In this document: positions 15,947 to 24,044 of the stretch, in pieces | Position numbering within the stretch: position 1 is the first letter of the stretch | Layout: each line of letters begins with the position of its first letter | The notes under the pieces: model-generated | Seen by the model: only the letters and a program-made list of their open reading frames with translations | What the model was told of the DNA's origin: nothing | Databases searched by the model: none | Assembly (NCBI GenBank): GCA_028866905.1 | Contig: JAGWHI010000001.1 | Coordinates: forward strand, 1-64,000 | Source: Microcaldota archaeon | GTDB taxonomy: Archaea > Micrarchaeota > Micrarchaeia > Micrarchaeales > Micrarchaeaceae | Direction: 5' to 3' | DNA length: 64,000 bases | Translations under genes and position numbers: made by a program

Positions 15947-17806
15947 TCATCTGCGCCTTCTCCCGGAAGGCCTTTCGCCGTGCCTGTGGCCGAATATGTG
16001 GTAAATGAGTACCGCAAGGGTCACCACGCTCACTACAAGCACTACCACGAGCAATACGAACATCGCGTAGACGAGGCCGAGAATCTGCCCTAGTGCGACA
16101 TTCTGAAGGCCGGCCTGCCCAGTCGCTGCGCCGGACGGCACTGTAGTGCTCAGCTGGCCCTGCACCATGTTCTGCGCTATCGCGGCGGTGTCATTGGACA
16201 GGTAGTTCGCAAGGAGCGCAACCTGGTAGGCCTGCTGCGCGTAGCCCATGGCCTGCTGCTGATTCTGGCTGTTCTGCGACAGGTATATGTAGAACAGCGC
16301 CTGGTTAGCGAACTGCGTAGACCAGAGCCCGTAAGTGGAATTGGACGCTATTGCTGACGTCGCCGAATTAAGCTGCGATAGCGAGAGCTGCGGTATCGGG
16401 GCGGAGAATGCGCGCTGGTAGTCGGCGTCCATTATGGCCACGGCGTAATCGCCGCTGTTGAACGCCTGCTGCGCGGTGCCTACGTATATGCCCCGGTCCT
16501 GTATGGGCGTTGAGCCAAGCCCTTTGTTCGCAGCCGTTATCCTTGAAAGCGCAAGTGAGCTGAGGTTCTGCGAGAAGTATACAGGGTTTCCGCCAATGTC
16601 TGACGACAGGTTGTACATCTCCTGCGCGGCGTTGCACCAGCCAGCCGATTCCGCCGCGTTGTAGAGCGACTGCAGCTCCTGGTCGGTCTCTACGTTCGAC
16701 TGGTTGTACGTTGCCAGGTTCTGCAGCACTGTGTAGTTGCCCCACCTCTGCCTGAGGTCGGCGCCCAGCACGAACTCGTAGTTTGCTGTGGTCAGCTGCG
16801 TCTGGTTGACCGAACTGCACAGGTCGAACGTGGAGTTCAGGAGGTTCTGCGCCTGGTTCCTGCTCGTTGCGTAGTTGTTGAAGAAGACAGTGTTTATGTA
16901 ATCGAGGAACGCCTGGTCTGCAGCGGCGTAGAGGTAGCCTTTGTCTGCCGCGGTCTCGCTCTGCGAAAGCGTAGCCGACAGCTGCGATGACACGTTAGCG
17001 AAGTTGCCGTAGGACTGCAGCCTTGATATCTGCGCCTGCGTGGCGTTGAATGTGAAGTTCACAAGCGTGCCGAACGCGCTGGTGTTGCAGCCGTTCTGGC
17101 AGGCGAGCGTGGCGTTCGGCGCGCCGCTTGCGTGGAGGTCCACGAACATGCTTGGTTTTACCGCCCTTCCCGCTATGCTGGCCTGGCCAGTCACATAGCT
17201 CTCTGCCTGGCTTATGTTTGACACCTCTATTAGAGGCAGCCCGAATGTCGACTGGACGAGCAGGTAGAGCTCGGATTCGAAGGTGCCGTTCTGCGCGTAC
17301 GGCACTAGGGCATAGGACAGGCCATCTGAAGCGGCTGCGCTGACCTTGTCGTATACGCCGCCGACCTCGCCAACCGTTCCATCGCTTTGTATGGTGCCGG
17401 TAACTGTGAAGTCCGTGGGGAGCGGCCTGTGGGACAGCGCGGATATCGCAAGGAGGGTCATGGCTGCGCCGGCGCTTGGCCCAGACACGTTGCCATTGTC
17501 CTGTATGTCGTATATGAAGTTGTAGTTGCTGAAGTTAAGGCGGAGGTAAGATGCCGCGTACGAAGCCGCGGTTTTTGCGGAATCGATAGTGCTGTTGGCC
17601 ACTTCTGACGGGCCCACTACGGAAACGTTCCCGCTGCCCGTTGTGACCGTCAGGTTTATGGTTGTCAGGCTTCCCTGGTTGCTGGTTAGTATTACCGCAG
17701 GCGCCTGTATTGTGGATGTCCCCACTATCGCGGCGTAAGATACCCCAAGGACAAGCCCCAGGGCTAGCAGTGCGAAAACCGCTTTGTTGAGCCTAACGAC
17801 TACCAT
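15947..17806 (-). CDS. exported membrane-anchored Lon-like serine protease (S16)
   Basis: This 619-residue protein has an amino-terminal signal/anchor (residues 9-27), then a Lon-type proteolytic domain without an AAA module. The catalytic serine is Ser111 in GPSAG and the general-base lysine is Lys154 in VYDKV. The 43-residue spacing equals that in bacterial Lon (Ser679-Lys722), which is strong support. A helical, Gln/Asn/Ala-rich region of about 350 residues follows. A single transmembrane helix (about 572-603) ends in a basic cytoplasmic tail RHGERPSGRRRR. Many NxS/T sequons suggest an external, glycosylated location. The family is the predicted archaeal S16 protease group. Its own TATA (ctatttatag, 17836-17846) precedes it, although it lies in line with mcm and the presenilin homologue. 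Confidence 0.88.
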   Translation of the reverse strand: MVVVRLNKAVFALLALGLVLGVSYAAIVGTSTIQAPAVILTSNQGSLTTINLTVTTGSGNVSVVGPSEVANSTIDSAKTAASYAASYLRLNFSNYNFIYDIQDNGNVSGPSAGAAMTLLAISALSHRPLPTDFTVTGTIQSDGTVGEVGGVYDKVSAAASDGLSYALVPYAQNGTFESELYLLVQSTFGLPLIEVSNISQAESYVTGQASIAGRAVKPSMFVDLHASGAPNATLACQNGCNTSAFGTLVNFTFNATQAQISRLQSYGNFANVSSQLSATLSQSETAADKGYLYAAADQAFLDYINTVFFNNYATSRNQAQNLLNSTFDLCSSVNQTQLTTANYEFVLGADLRQRWGNYTVLQNLATYNQSNVETDQELQSLYNAAESAGWCNAAQEMYNLSSDIGGNPVYFSQNLSSLALSRITAANKGLGSTPIQDRGIYVGTAQQAFNSGDYAVAIMDADYQRAFSAPIPQLSLSQLNSATSAIASNSTYGLWSTQFANQALFYIYLSQNSQNQQQAMGYAQQAYQVALLANYLSNDTAAIAQNMVQGQLSTTVPSGAATGQAGLQNVALGQILGLVYAMFVLLVVVLVVSVVTLAVLIYHIFGHRHGERPSGRRRR

Positions 17807-17854
17807 GCTAACTTCCAGTATGCCTTTTGAGTAAATCTATAAATAGCTGACGTA

Positions 17855-18847
17855 TCAGAGGTGGAGGGCCGCGAAATACGCCAGTACTGCGACGGCAATG
17901 CCGAAAAGGAGCGGAGGTATGGCGGGCAGCGCGCGCATGTACCTCTTCAGTATGAACATGGTCAGCAACAGCCCGAAAATTGCCCCCAGTATTATGGATA
18001 TGCTGAGGACGAAGTTCAGGAACAGCTTGTATGCCGATATCGCCACCATCAGCGGGACCGCAAGGTCGCCGGTGCCGAGCTCGACCCTTGCCGCAATCGG
18101 TACCATATTAGTGTAGTTCGGAATCCTGAACTTATGCGCGCCGGACTCCGCGAGCTCCTTCCTGTAGGCATCGAGCTGCGCCCTTGGCAGGCTGCTCTGC
18201 GGCACCGCCTTGACCTCGCTCACTCCGACGAGGAAGGCCATGTTGTTCTTGGACATCGCCTGCGCCATGGAGACCATGTGCTTGGTTATGAAGACCGCGA
18301 TGAAGTCGTACACCGCAAGCAGGCATATGAATATCATGGACGCCAGAAAGCTGAAGCTTATGCCGAGCACGAAGCCCACGCCTATGCTGGCTATTATCGC
18401 GGCGGTGTTCCTGAGGCCGGGCCAGAGGTTCTTCGCTGCGACAAGCCCCAGCGCGAGCGCTGCGGAAACCGCGAATATCGAGATTGGGGAGTTGCCGTAC
18501 ACTATGTCGTATATGCTGGATCCCTGGAGGTAGTTGAGCGCTATCGCGATCAGCGCCAGGAAGACGAAGAGCGAAGCGAAGAACAGCACGAAGCCCTCCA
18601 TCAGCTTGAATATCACGTTGCCCTTGTATATGCGCAGGATCATTACGATTATTATAGCGAATACTACGATGTACCCGATGTAGAACAGCGCGTTTATCGA
18701 CGACGAGGCGACCTCCGCGGTGGTGGCCTGCTGGTAGGACGTGCCGCTGAAGAACTCTATAGCGAGGAACAGGCCGGCGAACTGCACTATCGCGAACATA
18801 GAGAGTATCTGTAGCAGCTGCCTGTATTCTATGACGCGCAGGGGCAT
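17855..18847 (-). CDS. presenilin/signal-peptide-peptidase-like intramembrane aspartyl protease
   Basis: This polytopic 330-residue protein has about nine transmembrane helices and the three hallmark motifs of A22 GxGD proteases: YD (Asp181 in AVYDFIAVF), GxGD (Asp261 in ELGTGDLAVP) and the PAL-like PAIPP (308-312). It would cleave transmembrane helices within the membrane, such as remnant signal peptides. Archaeal homologues are structural models for presenilin. It follows mcm by 7 bp and precedes the exported Lon-like protease by 48 bp. Confidence 0.9.
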   Translation of the reverse strand: MPLRVIEYRQLLQILSMFAIVQFAGLFLAIEFFSGTSYQQATTAEVASSSINALFYIGYIVVFAIIIVMILRIYKGNVIFKLMEGFVLFFASLFVFLALIAIALNYLQGSSIYDIVYGNSPISIFAVSAALALGLVAAKNLWPGLRNTAAIIASIGVGFVLGISFSFLASMIFICLLAVYDFIAVFITKHMVSMAQAMSKNNMAFLVGVSEVKAVPQSSLPRAQLDAYRKELAESGAHKFRIPNYTNMVPIAARVELGTGDLAVPLMVAISAYKLFLNFVLSISIILGAIFGLLLTMFILKRYMRALPAIPPLLFGIAVAVLAYFAALHL

Positions 18848-18854
18848 GCCACCA

Positions 18855-20918
18855 CTACTCCGACTCGTGCTTCACCGTCTTCAGGATGCCCGGCCTCGGG
18901 CTGAATATGTCCCCTGACCTCTCGAGGTCGGCTATGTACTTGTTTGTGGTCGCTATGTCTATGCCCGCCTTCTCCGCCTCCTCGATCACCCTCTGGGTCT
19001 TGGCCGTCTTCTCGCTCTCCTCCAGGCCCCTTATTATGCCGAGTATGGCGTTGAGCTTGTCTACCTTCTCGCGCGGCATGCCTGTCAGTATGGTGTCTAT
19101 GTCGCGACGGCCGCCCCTGTCTACGGCAAGAGTCTTGAGCATGAACTCGCTGAGCGCTATGGCGCGCTCCGCGTCGAGCAGCTCGACCACCCCTGACAGC
19201 CTCGACTTCGCGCTCGCCTCGGCCATGCGGACAAGCCCTTCGATCTGACGCGGCGTTATCGGGACAGCACCCTGCTTCGCGCCGGTCTTCCTGAGGTCTA
19301 CGTAATACGCCTGGATCTTCTGGCTCGCCTCCTGGGATATCAGCGGGAAGACGTTCTTCCTGGCGTAGGCTATGTACTTCCTGAGCAGCTCCCCGTCTAT
19401 CGGCGGCAGCTCCACCTGCTCGTACTTCTCGACGTCAGCGAGCTTCGCGCCCGCAGCCCCATGCTGCAGAAGTATGTGCTTGGCTATGTTCTTGTCTAGT
19501 TCCTCGTCCAGTATGTCCTTGATCGGGAAGATGAGGTCGAATCTCGATAGCAATGTCACTGGTATGTCGAACTGCTCAGACGGATACGCGTTGGGGTCGA
19601 ACCTGCCGTACTTCGGGTTTGCCGCGGCCAGCACCGCAGCCCTTGCGTTGAACGTCGCTATTATGCCTGCCTTGGCTACGCTTATCGTCTGCGATTCCAG
19701 GGCCTCGTGTAGGGCAGACCTGTCGTCGTCGCCGAGCTTGTCGAACTCGTCGATCGCAACGATTCCTCCGGATCCCAGCACCATCGCGCCTGCCTTGAGC
19801 GTCCAGCCGCCCTCGGAGAACTCGTCCCTCTCCGCGACCGCGGTCATTCCGCCGCCGGTAACTGATTTTCCGCTAACGTAGATTCCCTTTGGCACCAGCT
19901 TTGATACCGCCTGCAGTATCCTCGTCTTGGCGCTTCCCGGGTCTCCTATCAGAAGTATGTGCATGTCGCTCCTTATGACTCCGCCGTCGACGAGCAGCTT
20001 GCCCGACGTCCCGCCGAAAAGCTGCAGGGCCACAGCCTGCTTTATCTGCTCGTGGCCGTATATCGAGGGCGCTATGGACATCGCGGCCTTCTCGAATATC
20101 TTCGGGTCCTTCGCCAGCTCCCTTATCGCGCGCTCCTCCTCCTCGCTTATGTCCAGTTCCGCGAACTCCTTCTGCTTCGGGAGTATCGATACGCACTCCA
20201 GGAACATGGTGAAGAGGTTCGGGTCGAGCTTGCCCCTGGCGTTCCTCCTGGGCCTTATCCTGAGTATCCCGGTCAGCTCTATCCTGTCACCCGGTATGAC
20301 TGTGTTGACGAGGTCGTCCTCTATCCAGACCTCCAGCTGCCAGGTTGGCGAGCTTCCCCTCAGCTTCTCTAGCGGGTCCTGCACCGCTATCTTCTGGAGG
20401 TTTATGAATTTCGACTCCTCGGACACCTGCTTCATCGAGCGCCTCTTGCACTGCTCGCATATGTCCGAGATCTCGTCCTTGCCCACGCGCACCTTGAGCG
20501 TGTTGCCGCAGTAGCTGCACTTGTACGTGCCGAGCTTCACCTTGGGGTTTATCTCCGACCTCTTTACTATGAGGCTGTCCAGCAGTATGAGCCTGTTGAT
20601 GTACGATGATCCAACGTCCTGGACCAGAGGGTTGTTTATCGTCTGCCCGAAGAACCTGACATGGGGCTCGAACTCGTCCATGTTGAGGTCCGACATCTTC
20701 CCCTTCAGCGACTGCTCCGCCGCCTCTATTATGTTGTCGGGGTGGGATATCAGCTCGCCCGCCAGTTCCGGGTCGAACTCCTCCAGCGACTTGACGTCGA
20801 CCTTCAGGCTCCTCCTTGTCGGGAACGAGATTATTATCGAGTTTATGTCGTCCCTGTAGTAGCGCTCGAGGAAGTCGTCGAACTTCATCCTTAGGGCCTC
20901 CAGGGTAGACGCGTCCAT
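18855..20918 (-). CDS. mcm: replicative helicase MCM
   Basis: This is the minichromosome maintenance AAA+ helicase, 687 residues from ATG 20918. The amino-terminal DNA-binding part has a zinc site (CSYC near residue 131, CEQC near 151). The ATPase part has Walker A GDPGSAKT (near 323), Walker B VAIDEFDK and the arginine finger SRFD. The carboxy end is a winged helix. An in-frame ATG at 21047 would add 43 residues. I rejected it because a minus-strand TATA (cctatataat, around 20957-20966) lies inside that extension and the shorter form has the usual family length. Confidence 0.95.
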   Translation of the reverse strand: MDASTLEALRMKFDDFLERYYRDDINSIIISFPTRRSLKVDVKSLEEFDPELAGELISHPDNIIEAAEQSLKGKMSDLNMDEFEPHVRFFGQTINNPLVQDVGSSYINRLILLDSLIVKRSEINPKVKLGTYKCSYCGNTLKVRVGKDEISDICEQCKRRSMKQVSEESKFINLQKIAVQDPLEKLRGSSPTWQLEVWIEDDLVNTVIPGDRIELTGILRIRPRRNARGKLDPNLFTMFLECVSILPKQKEFAELDISEEEERAIRELAKDPKIFEKAAMSIAPSIYGHEQIKQAVALQLFGGTSGKLLVDGGVIRSDMHILLIGDPGSAKTRILQAVSKLVPKGIYVSGKSVTGGGMTAVAERDEFSEGGWTLKAGAMVLGSGGIVAIDEFDKLGDDDRSALHEALESQTISVAKAGIIATFNARAAVLAAANPKYGRFDPNAYPSEQFDIPVTLLSRFDLIFPIKDILDEELDKNIAKHILLQHGAAGAKLADVEKYEQVELPPIDGELLRKYIAYARKNVFPLISQEASQKIQAYYVDLRKTGAKQGAVPITPRQIEGLVRMAEASAKSRLSGVVELLDAERAIALSEFMLKTLAVDRGGRRDIDTILTGMPREKVDKLNAILGIIRGLEESEKTAKTQRVIEEAEKAGIDIATTNKYIADLERSGDIFSPRPGILKTVKHESE

Positions 20919-21045
20919 GAAACCACAGCAGAAGACATTACCATATGGGTCGAAGAGTATTATATAGGTTTTCAATCCCTGGATTAGGGGAATGCGGGCT
21001 CGAGAGGCGATACCGTGAAACTGCTGAAATTGGCGTTTTTGAAGC

Positions 21046-21092
21046 ATGGAAATGCGGAAAATGTGCGTTTTCCATTTATGATGGAAGCCCCC
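21046..21092. promoter_or_regulatory. cluster of ATGGAAA/TTTCCAT inverted repeats between mcm and the AAA-associated gene
   Basis: ATGGAAA (21046-21052), TTTCCAT (21069-21075) and ATGGAAG (21081-21087) form two nested palindromes with 16-nt and 5-nt spacers, followed by CCCCC. The surrounding 218-bp intergenic region (20919-21136) is otherwise promoter-like AT-rich DNA. It could be an operator or a replication-related element. Confidence 0.35.
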
Positions 21093-21136
21093 TGATAAGC
21101 TTTTTAGTTATTGCCATAAATTAGTAATCGAATCGC

Positions 21137-21613
21137 ATGGCAGACATATTTCCGGTCGGCTCAGGGGTCACCAGGCTCAGGGGGCTCATGAAGATAATGA
21201 GGGATCACCAGGGCTCTGTGAGCCTTTCTCACCTTGCAGAGGAGACGGGCAAGCTCGTGGACGAGCTTCTGCCGCTTGTCGGTGTCAGCGAGCTGCTGGG
21301 TTTCGCAAGGATAGAGAACGGGGTGCTCGTGCTCACGGACCTGGGCAGGCAGTTTCCCCCTGGCAACCCGCTGCCTGTGATAAGGTCCAGGCTCGCGCTT
21401 GTCGAGCCGTTCAAGAGCGCGGTTTTCATCCTCAACGGCAGGAGCATGTCCACCGATGAGCTCGCAGCTGAGCTGAAAGCCAAGGGTGTGGAGTTCCAGG
21501 AGAGCGGCACGGAGCACAGGCTGCTCAAGGAGGTGCTTGTCAAATGGGGCGTGAGGACGAAGCTGATCGCCTACGACCTCGAGGCCGACAGGTGGAGCCT
21601 GCCTAGTCAGTGA
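21137..21613 (+). CDS. stand-alone AAA-associated (ABC-linked) domain protein
   Basis: This 158-residue soluble protein matches the domain usually fused to the carboxy end of NitT/TauT-type ABC ATPases (AAA_assoc_C). The segments LVDELLPLVGVSELLGFARI, GVLVLTDLGRQF and the following helix are characteristic. The fold looks winged-helix-like. Here it is a separate gene that converges with the ABC ATPase, overlapping its end by 11 bp. It probably regulates or accompanies that transporter. A TATA-like ctttttagtta lies at 21099-21109. Confidence 0.72.
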   Translation: MADIFPVGSGVTRLRGLMKIMRDHQGSVSLSHLAEETGKLVDELLPLVGVSELLGFARIENGVLVLTDLGRQFPPGNPLPVIRSRLALVEPFKSAVFILNGRSMSTDELAAELKAKGVEFQESGTEHRLLKEVLVKWGVRTKLIAYDLEADRWSLPSQ

Positions 21614-22349
21614 GCGTCGCGTATATCTGGTCGACCTCCCGCAGGAATTCCTCCGAGTGCTTGTCCCTAGGGTATGGCAGGCCTATCTCCCTTATCTCCT
21701 TCACTACGGCCGGCTTGTTCGAGAGTATGACAACGCTGTTCGAGACCTCCACCGCCTCCTCCACGTTGTGCGTCACCATTATCACGCAGTTTACGGAGAG
21801 CGCAGCGCTGTTAAGCATGTACATTATGTCGCCCCTGAGCGTCTCGGCGGTCAGGACGTCTAGCGAGCTGAACGGCTCATCCATGAGCAGCACGTTGGGC
21901 TCGGATGCTATCGCCCTTGCTATGCCCACCCTCTGCTTCATTCCGCCGCTTATCACGTTCGGATAATCGTTTGCGAAGCCGCCCAGGCCGAACTTGTCTA
22001 GCAGGTCTGCGGCGCGCCTCTTCTTCTCGTCGTCTGGCACATCGAACCTGGACAGTCCGAGCTCGACGTTCTCTATGTTGGTAAGCCATGGGAGGAGCGC
22101 GAAGTCCTGGAACACGAAGGATATCCCGGTCACCGGCCCGATAATCTCCTTGCCCATGTAGAGCACGCTTCCCGAAGTCGGCCTTATGAGGCCAGCTATG
22201 ATCCTGAGCATCGTGCTCTTGCCGCATCCCGATGGACCTACAATCGAGACGAACTGGCCCTTGTCAGCGCTGAACGATACCCCGTCTATGACCTTGGCCT
22301 GGCCGTTGTTGAAGTAGAGCCTAAGGTCCTTGACCTCTATCAGCGGCAT
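21603..22349 (-). CDS. NitT/TauT-type ABC transporter ATP-binding protein
   Basis: This 248-residue ABC ATPase has Walker A GPSGCGKST (38-46), Q-loop FQDFALLPW, signature ISGGMKQR, Walker B VLLMDEP and the switch His in VTHN. The FVFQDFALLPWLTN and EAVEVSNSVVILS features are those of nitrate, sulfonate, taurine or aliphatic-anion importers. It is encoded 4 bp downstream of its permease. No periplasmic-type binding protein gene is seen in the window, so substrate is open. Confidence 0.9.
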   Translation of the reverse strand: MPLIEVKDLRLYFNNGQAKVIDGVSFSADKGQFVSIVGPSGCGKSTMLRIIAGLIRPTSGSVLYMGKEIIGPVTGISFVFQDFALLPWLTNIENVELGLSRFDVPDDEKKRRAADLLDKFGLGGFANDYPNVISGGMKQRVGIARAIASEPNVLLMDEPFSSLDVLTAETLRGDIMYMLNSAALSVNCVIMVTHNVEEAVEVSNSVVILSNKPAVVKEIREIGLPYPRDKHSEEFLREVDQIYATLTD

Positions 22350-22353
22350 GTTA

Positions 22354-23946
22354 TCAGCTATATATGACAGAAATCTTATTATAGAGTCTTTTCCAGACGA
22401 GGCTGTTGATTATCAGTATCATGGCGACGAGGTTGAGCAGCGCCACGAACATCAGCACCAGGTTGTTCGCCGACAGCGCCGTGTCGAGGAGCTTGCCCAT
22501 GCCGTACTGCACCGCGCTTAGAACTGTGCCGCCGCTTGCGGCGTTGCTGGTGAAGTATTCTGCCACGATGCTGGCGTTCCATTCGGCCGCTATGGCCGTG
22601 ACCGCCCCGGTCACCAAACCGGGAAAGATCGCCTTCATGTATATGTTCTTGAACGCGTTGTGGCCGTTCACGAAGAACAGCTTCTTCACCTCGAACACGC
22701 TGGCGGGGAGCGTCTTTGTGCTGGCTATTATGCTGAACACCACGTACCAAATGCCGCTGAGGAAGAATACCGCTATCGCTATCGCCTCGTTGTGCATCGG
22801 GTAGCCCTTGAGCGCCTCCACTATTATCGGCATGAGTATGGTTGCCGGTATGGAGGCGAGCACCTGGAAGAAGAGCAGGTAGCTGTTGCTGTTCTTAGCC
22901 TTGAACACGAGGTAGATGCACAGCGGCACAGACACCAGCAGTATCATCGCGAATGTTATCCAGACCCTTGCGAAGCTTATCGCGAGCGCGGCAAGCGCCT
23001 CGGCCTCATACGATATCAGGTTGTTTTGCAGGAACACCGCCGCAATCACCGCGAGTATGGCTACCACGGCGATCAGGGTCGCGTGCCTCTTTATCGAAGA
23101 TTCGACTGCCGACATCCTTCCGGGGCCGTTGTGGATGTTTATCGAGTCTATCGACCTGCGGGCCACAGATCCAGCCTTATGGCGCATCTTTATCACGATG
23201 TGCGGAACCCTGATCAGCCTGTTGTGCAGTATCGAGCTCTTGACCCTGTCCGAGAACTTCGGCTCCTCTACGCGCTGCGTCTCGGCGTTGTACCTGGTCA
23301 CGTACCTCTCTAGCGGCGCGAAGAAGAGGAACCTTGTGGCGACCACGAAAAGTATGAAGACGGCAAGCCCTAGGACATACCCCTCGGTGTTGCCTCCCAG
23401 CGCGAGCTGCGTTAGCTGGGAGCCTATCCCGTACTTGACCTGGTAGACCGCTGAGCCTGTAGAGAATATCTCGCTCGTGACAAGGTAGAAAAGCCCTATC
23501 GCCCAGGAGAGCACGGATTGCTCCACCACCCTGGGCATCGCCGCGGGCAGGTAGATCTTGGTAAGCCTCTCGAAAGTGCTCATCCCGTAAAGCTTCGACA
23601 CCTCGTCGAACTCCGCGGGCAGAGCCTTTATCGACTCGTAGACGCCGAAGCTTATGTTCCACATCATGCTCGTCACTATAAGGAAGATCACTGCGGCGTT
23701 TATCCCTATGAAACCGGGGAGCACACCCACGAAAATGAATATGACGAACGGAAAGAAGGCGAGTATCGGCAGGGTCTGGAATATGTCCAGTATCGGGAGT
23801 ATTATCCTCCCCCCGACCTCTGATCGGGCGGCGTAGATCCCTATGCCGAGGCTCACGAGTATTGATAGGAATAGCGCGATAAACATTCGGGCCCATGACG
23901 CTGAAGTGCTTAGCACAAGCGTCAGGATTAAGCTTGCGAAATCCAT
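22354..23946 (-). CDS. fused double-domain ABC permease (NitT/TauT type)
   Basis: This 530-residue membrane protein consists of two binding-protein-dependent permease domains joined by a ~70-residue charged linker (about residues 225-290). Each half has about six helices and an EAA-like coupling loop: ALPAEFDEVSKLYGMSTFERLTKIYLP in the first half, and LPASVFEVKKLFFVNGHNAFKNIYMKAIFP in the second. A fused permease with one ATPase gene suggests an importer with one ATPase homodimer. Known archaeal double-permease relatives are annotated as nitrate/sulfonate-type transporters. The substrate is unknown. Confidence 0.88.
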   Translation of the reverse strand: MDFASLILTLVLSTSASWARMFIALFLSILVSLGIGIYAARSEVGGRIILPILDIFQTLPILAFFPFVIFIFVGVLPGFIGINAAVIFLIVTSMMWNISFGVYESIKALPAEFDEVSKLYGMSTFERLTKIYLPAAMPRVVEQSVLSWAIGLFYLVTSEIFSTGSAVYQVKYGIGSQLTQLALGGNTEGYVLGLAVFILFVVATRFLFFAPLERYVTRYNAETQRVEEPKFSDRVKSSILHNRLIRVPHIVIKMRHKAGSVARRSIDSINIHNGPGRMSAVESSIKRHATLIAVVAILAVIAAVFLQNNLISYEAEALAALAISFARVWITFAMILLVSVPLCIYLVFKAKNSNSYLLFFQVLASIPATILMPIIVEALKGYPMHNEAIAIAVFFLSGIWYVVFSIIASTKTLPASVFEVKKLFFVNGHNAFKNIYMKAIFPGLVTGAVTAIAAEWNASIVAEYFTSNAASGGTVLSAVQYGMGKLLDTALSANNLVLMFVALLNLVAMILIINSLVWKRLYNKISVIYS

Positions 23947-24005
23947 GCGGTTTATGAGCTCATGGAATTAATTTATACCTGCGCATTTTGCGCCGAGCGG
24001 ACAAA

Positions 24006-24015
24006 CTATTTATAG
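24006..24015 (+). promoter_or_regulatory. TATA box for metS
   Basis: ctatttatag puts transcription start near 24036, about nine bases before the TTG start codon chosen for metS. Confidence 0.55.
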
Positions 24016-24044
24016 TAGACCATCAAATCGATTAACGTGGTTTT

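Noticed and set aside
17861-18814. A 317-codon plus-strand frame opposite the presenilin homologue
   Set aside because: It has Glu/Arg/Tyr/His-rich composition typical of the complement of membrane-helix codons. The minus strand has the YD, GxGD and PAL motifs.
20919-21047. A 43-residue amino-terminal extension of MCM from ATG 21047
   Set aside because: A good TATA box sits within it, the residues are not MCM-like, and the shorter form matches the usual length.
21046-21092. A bona fide archaeal origin recognition box
   Set aside because: The heptamer palindrome resembles the core of an ORB, but the G-string is on the wrong side and no orc1/cdc6 gene lies nearby. It is kept only as a finding of uncertain role.
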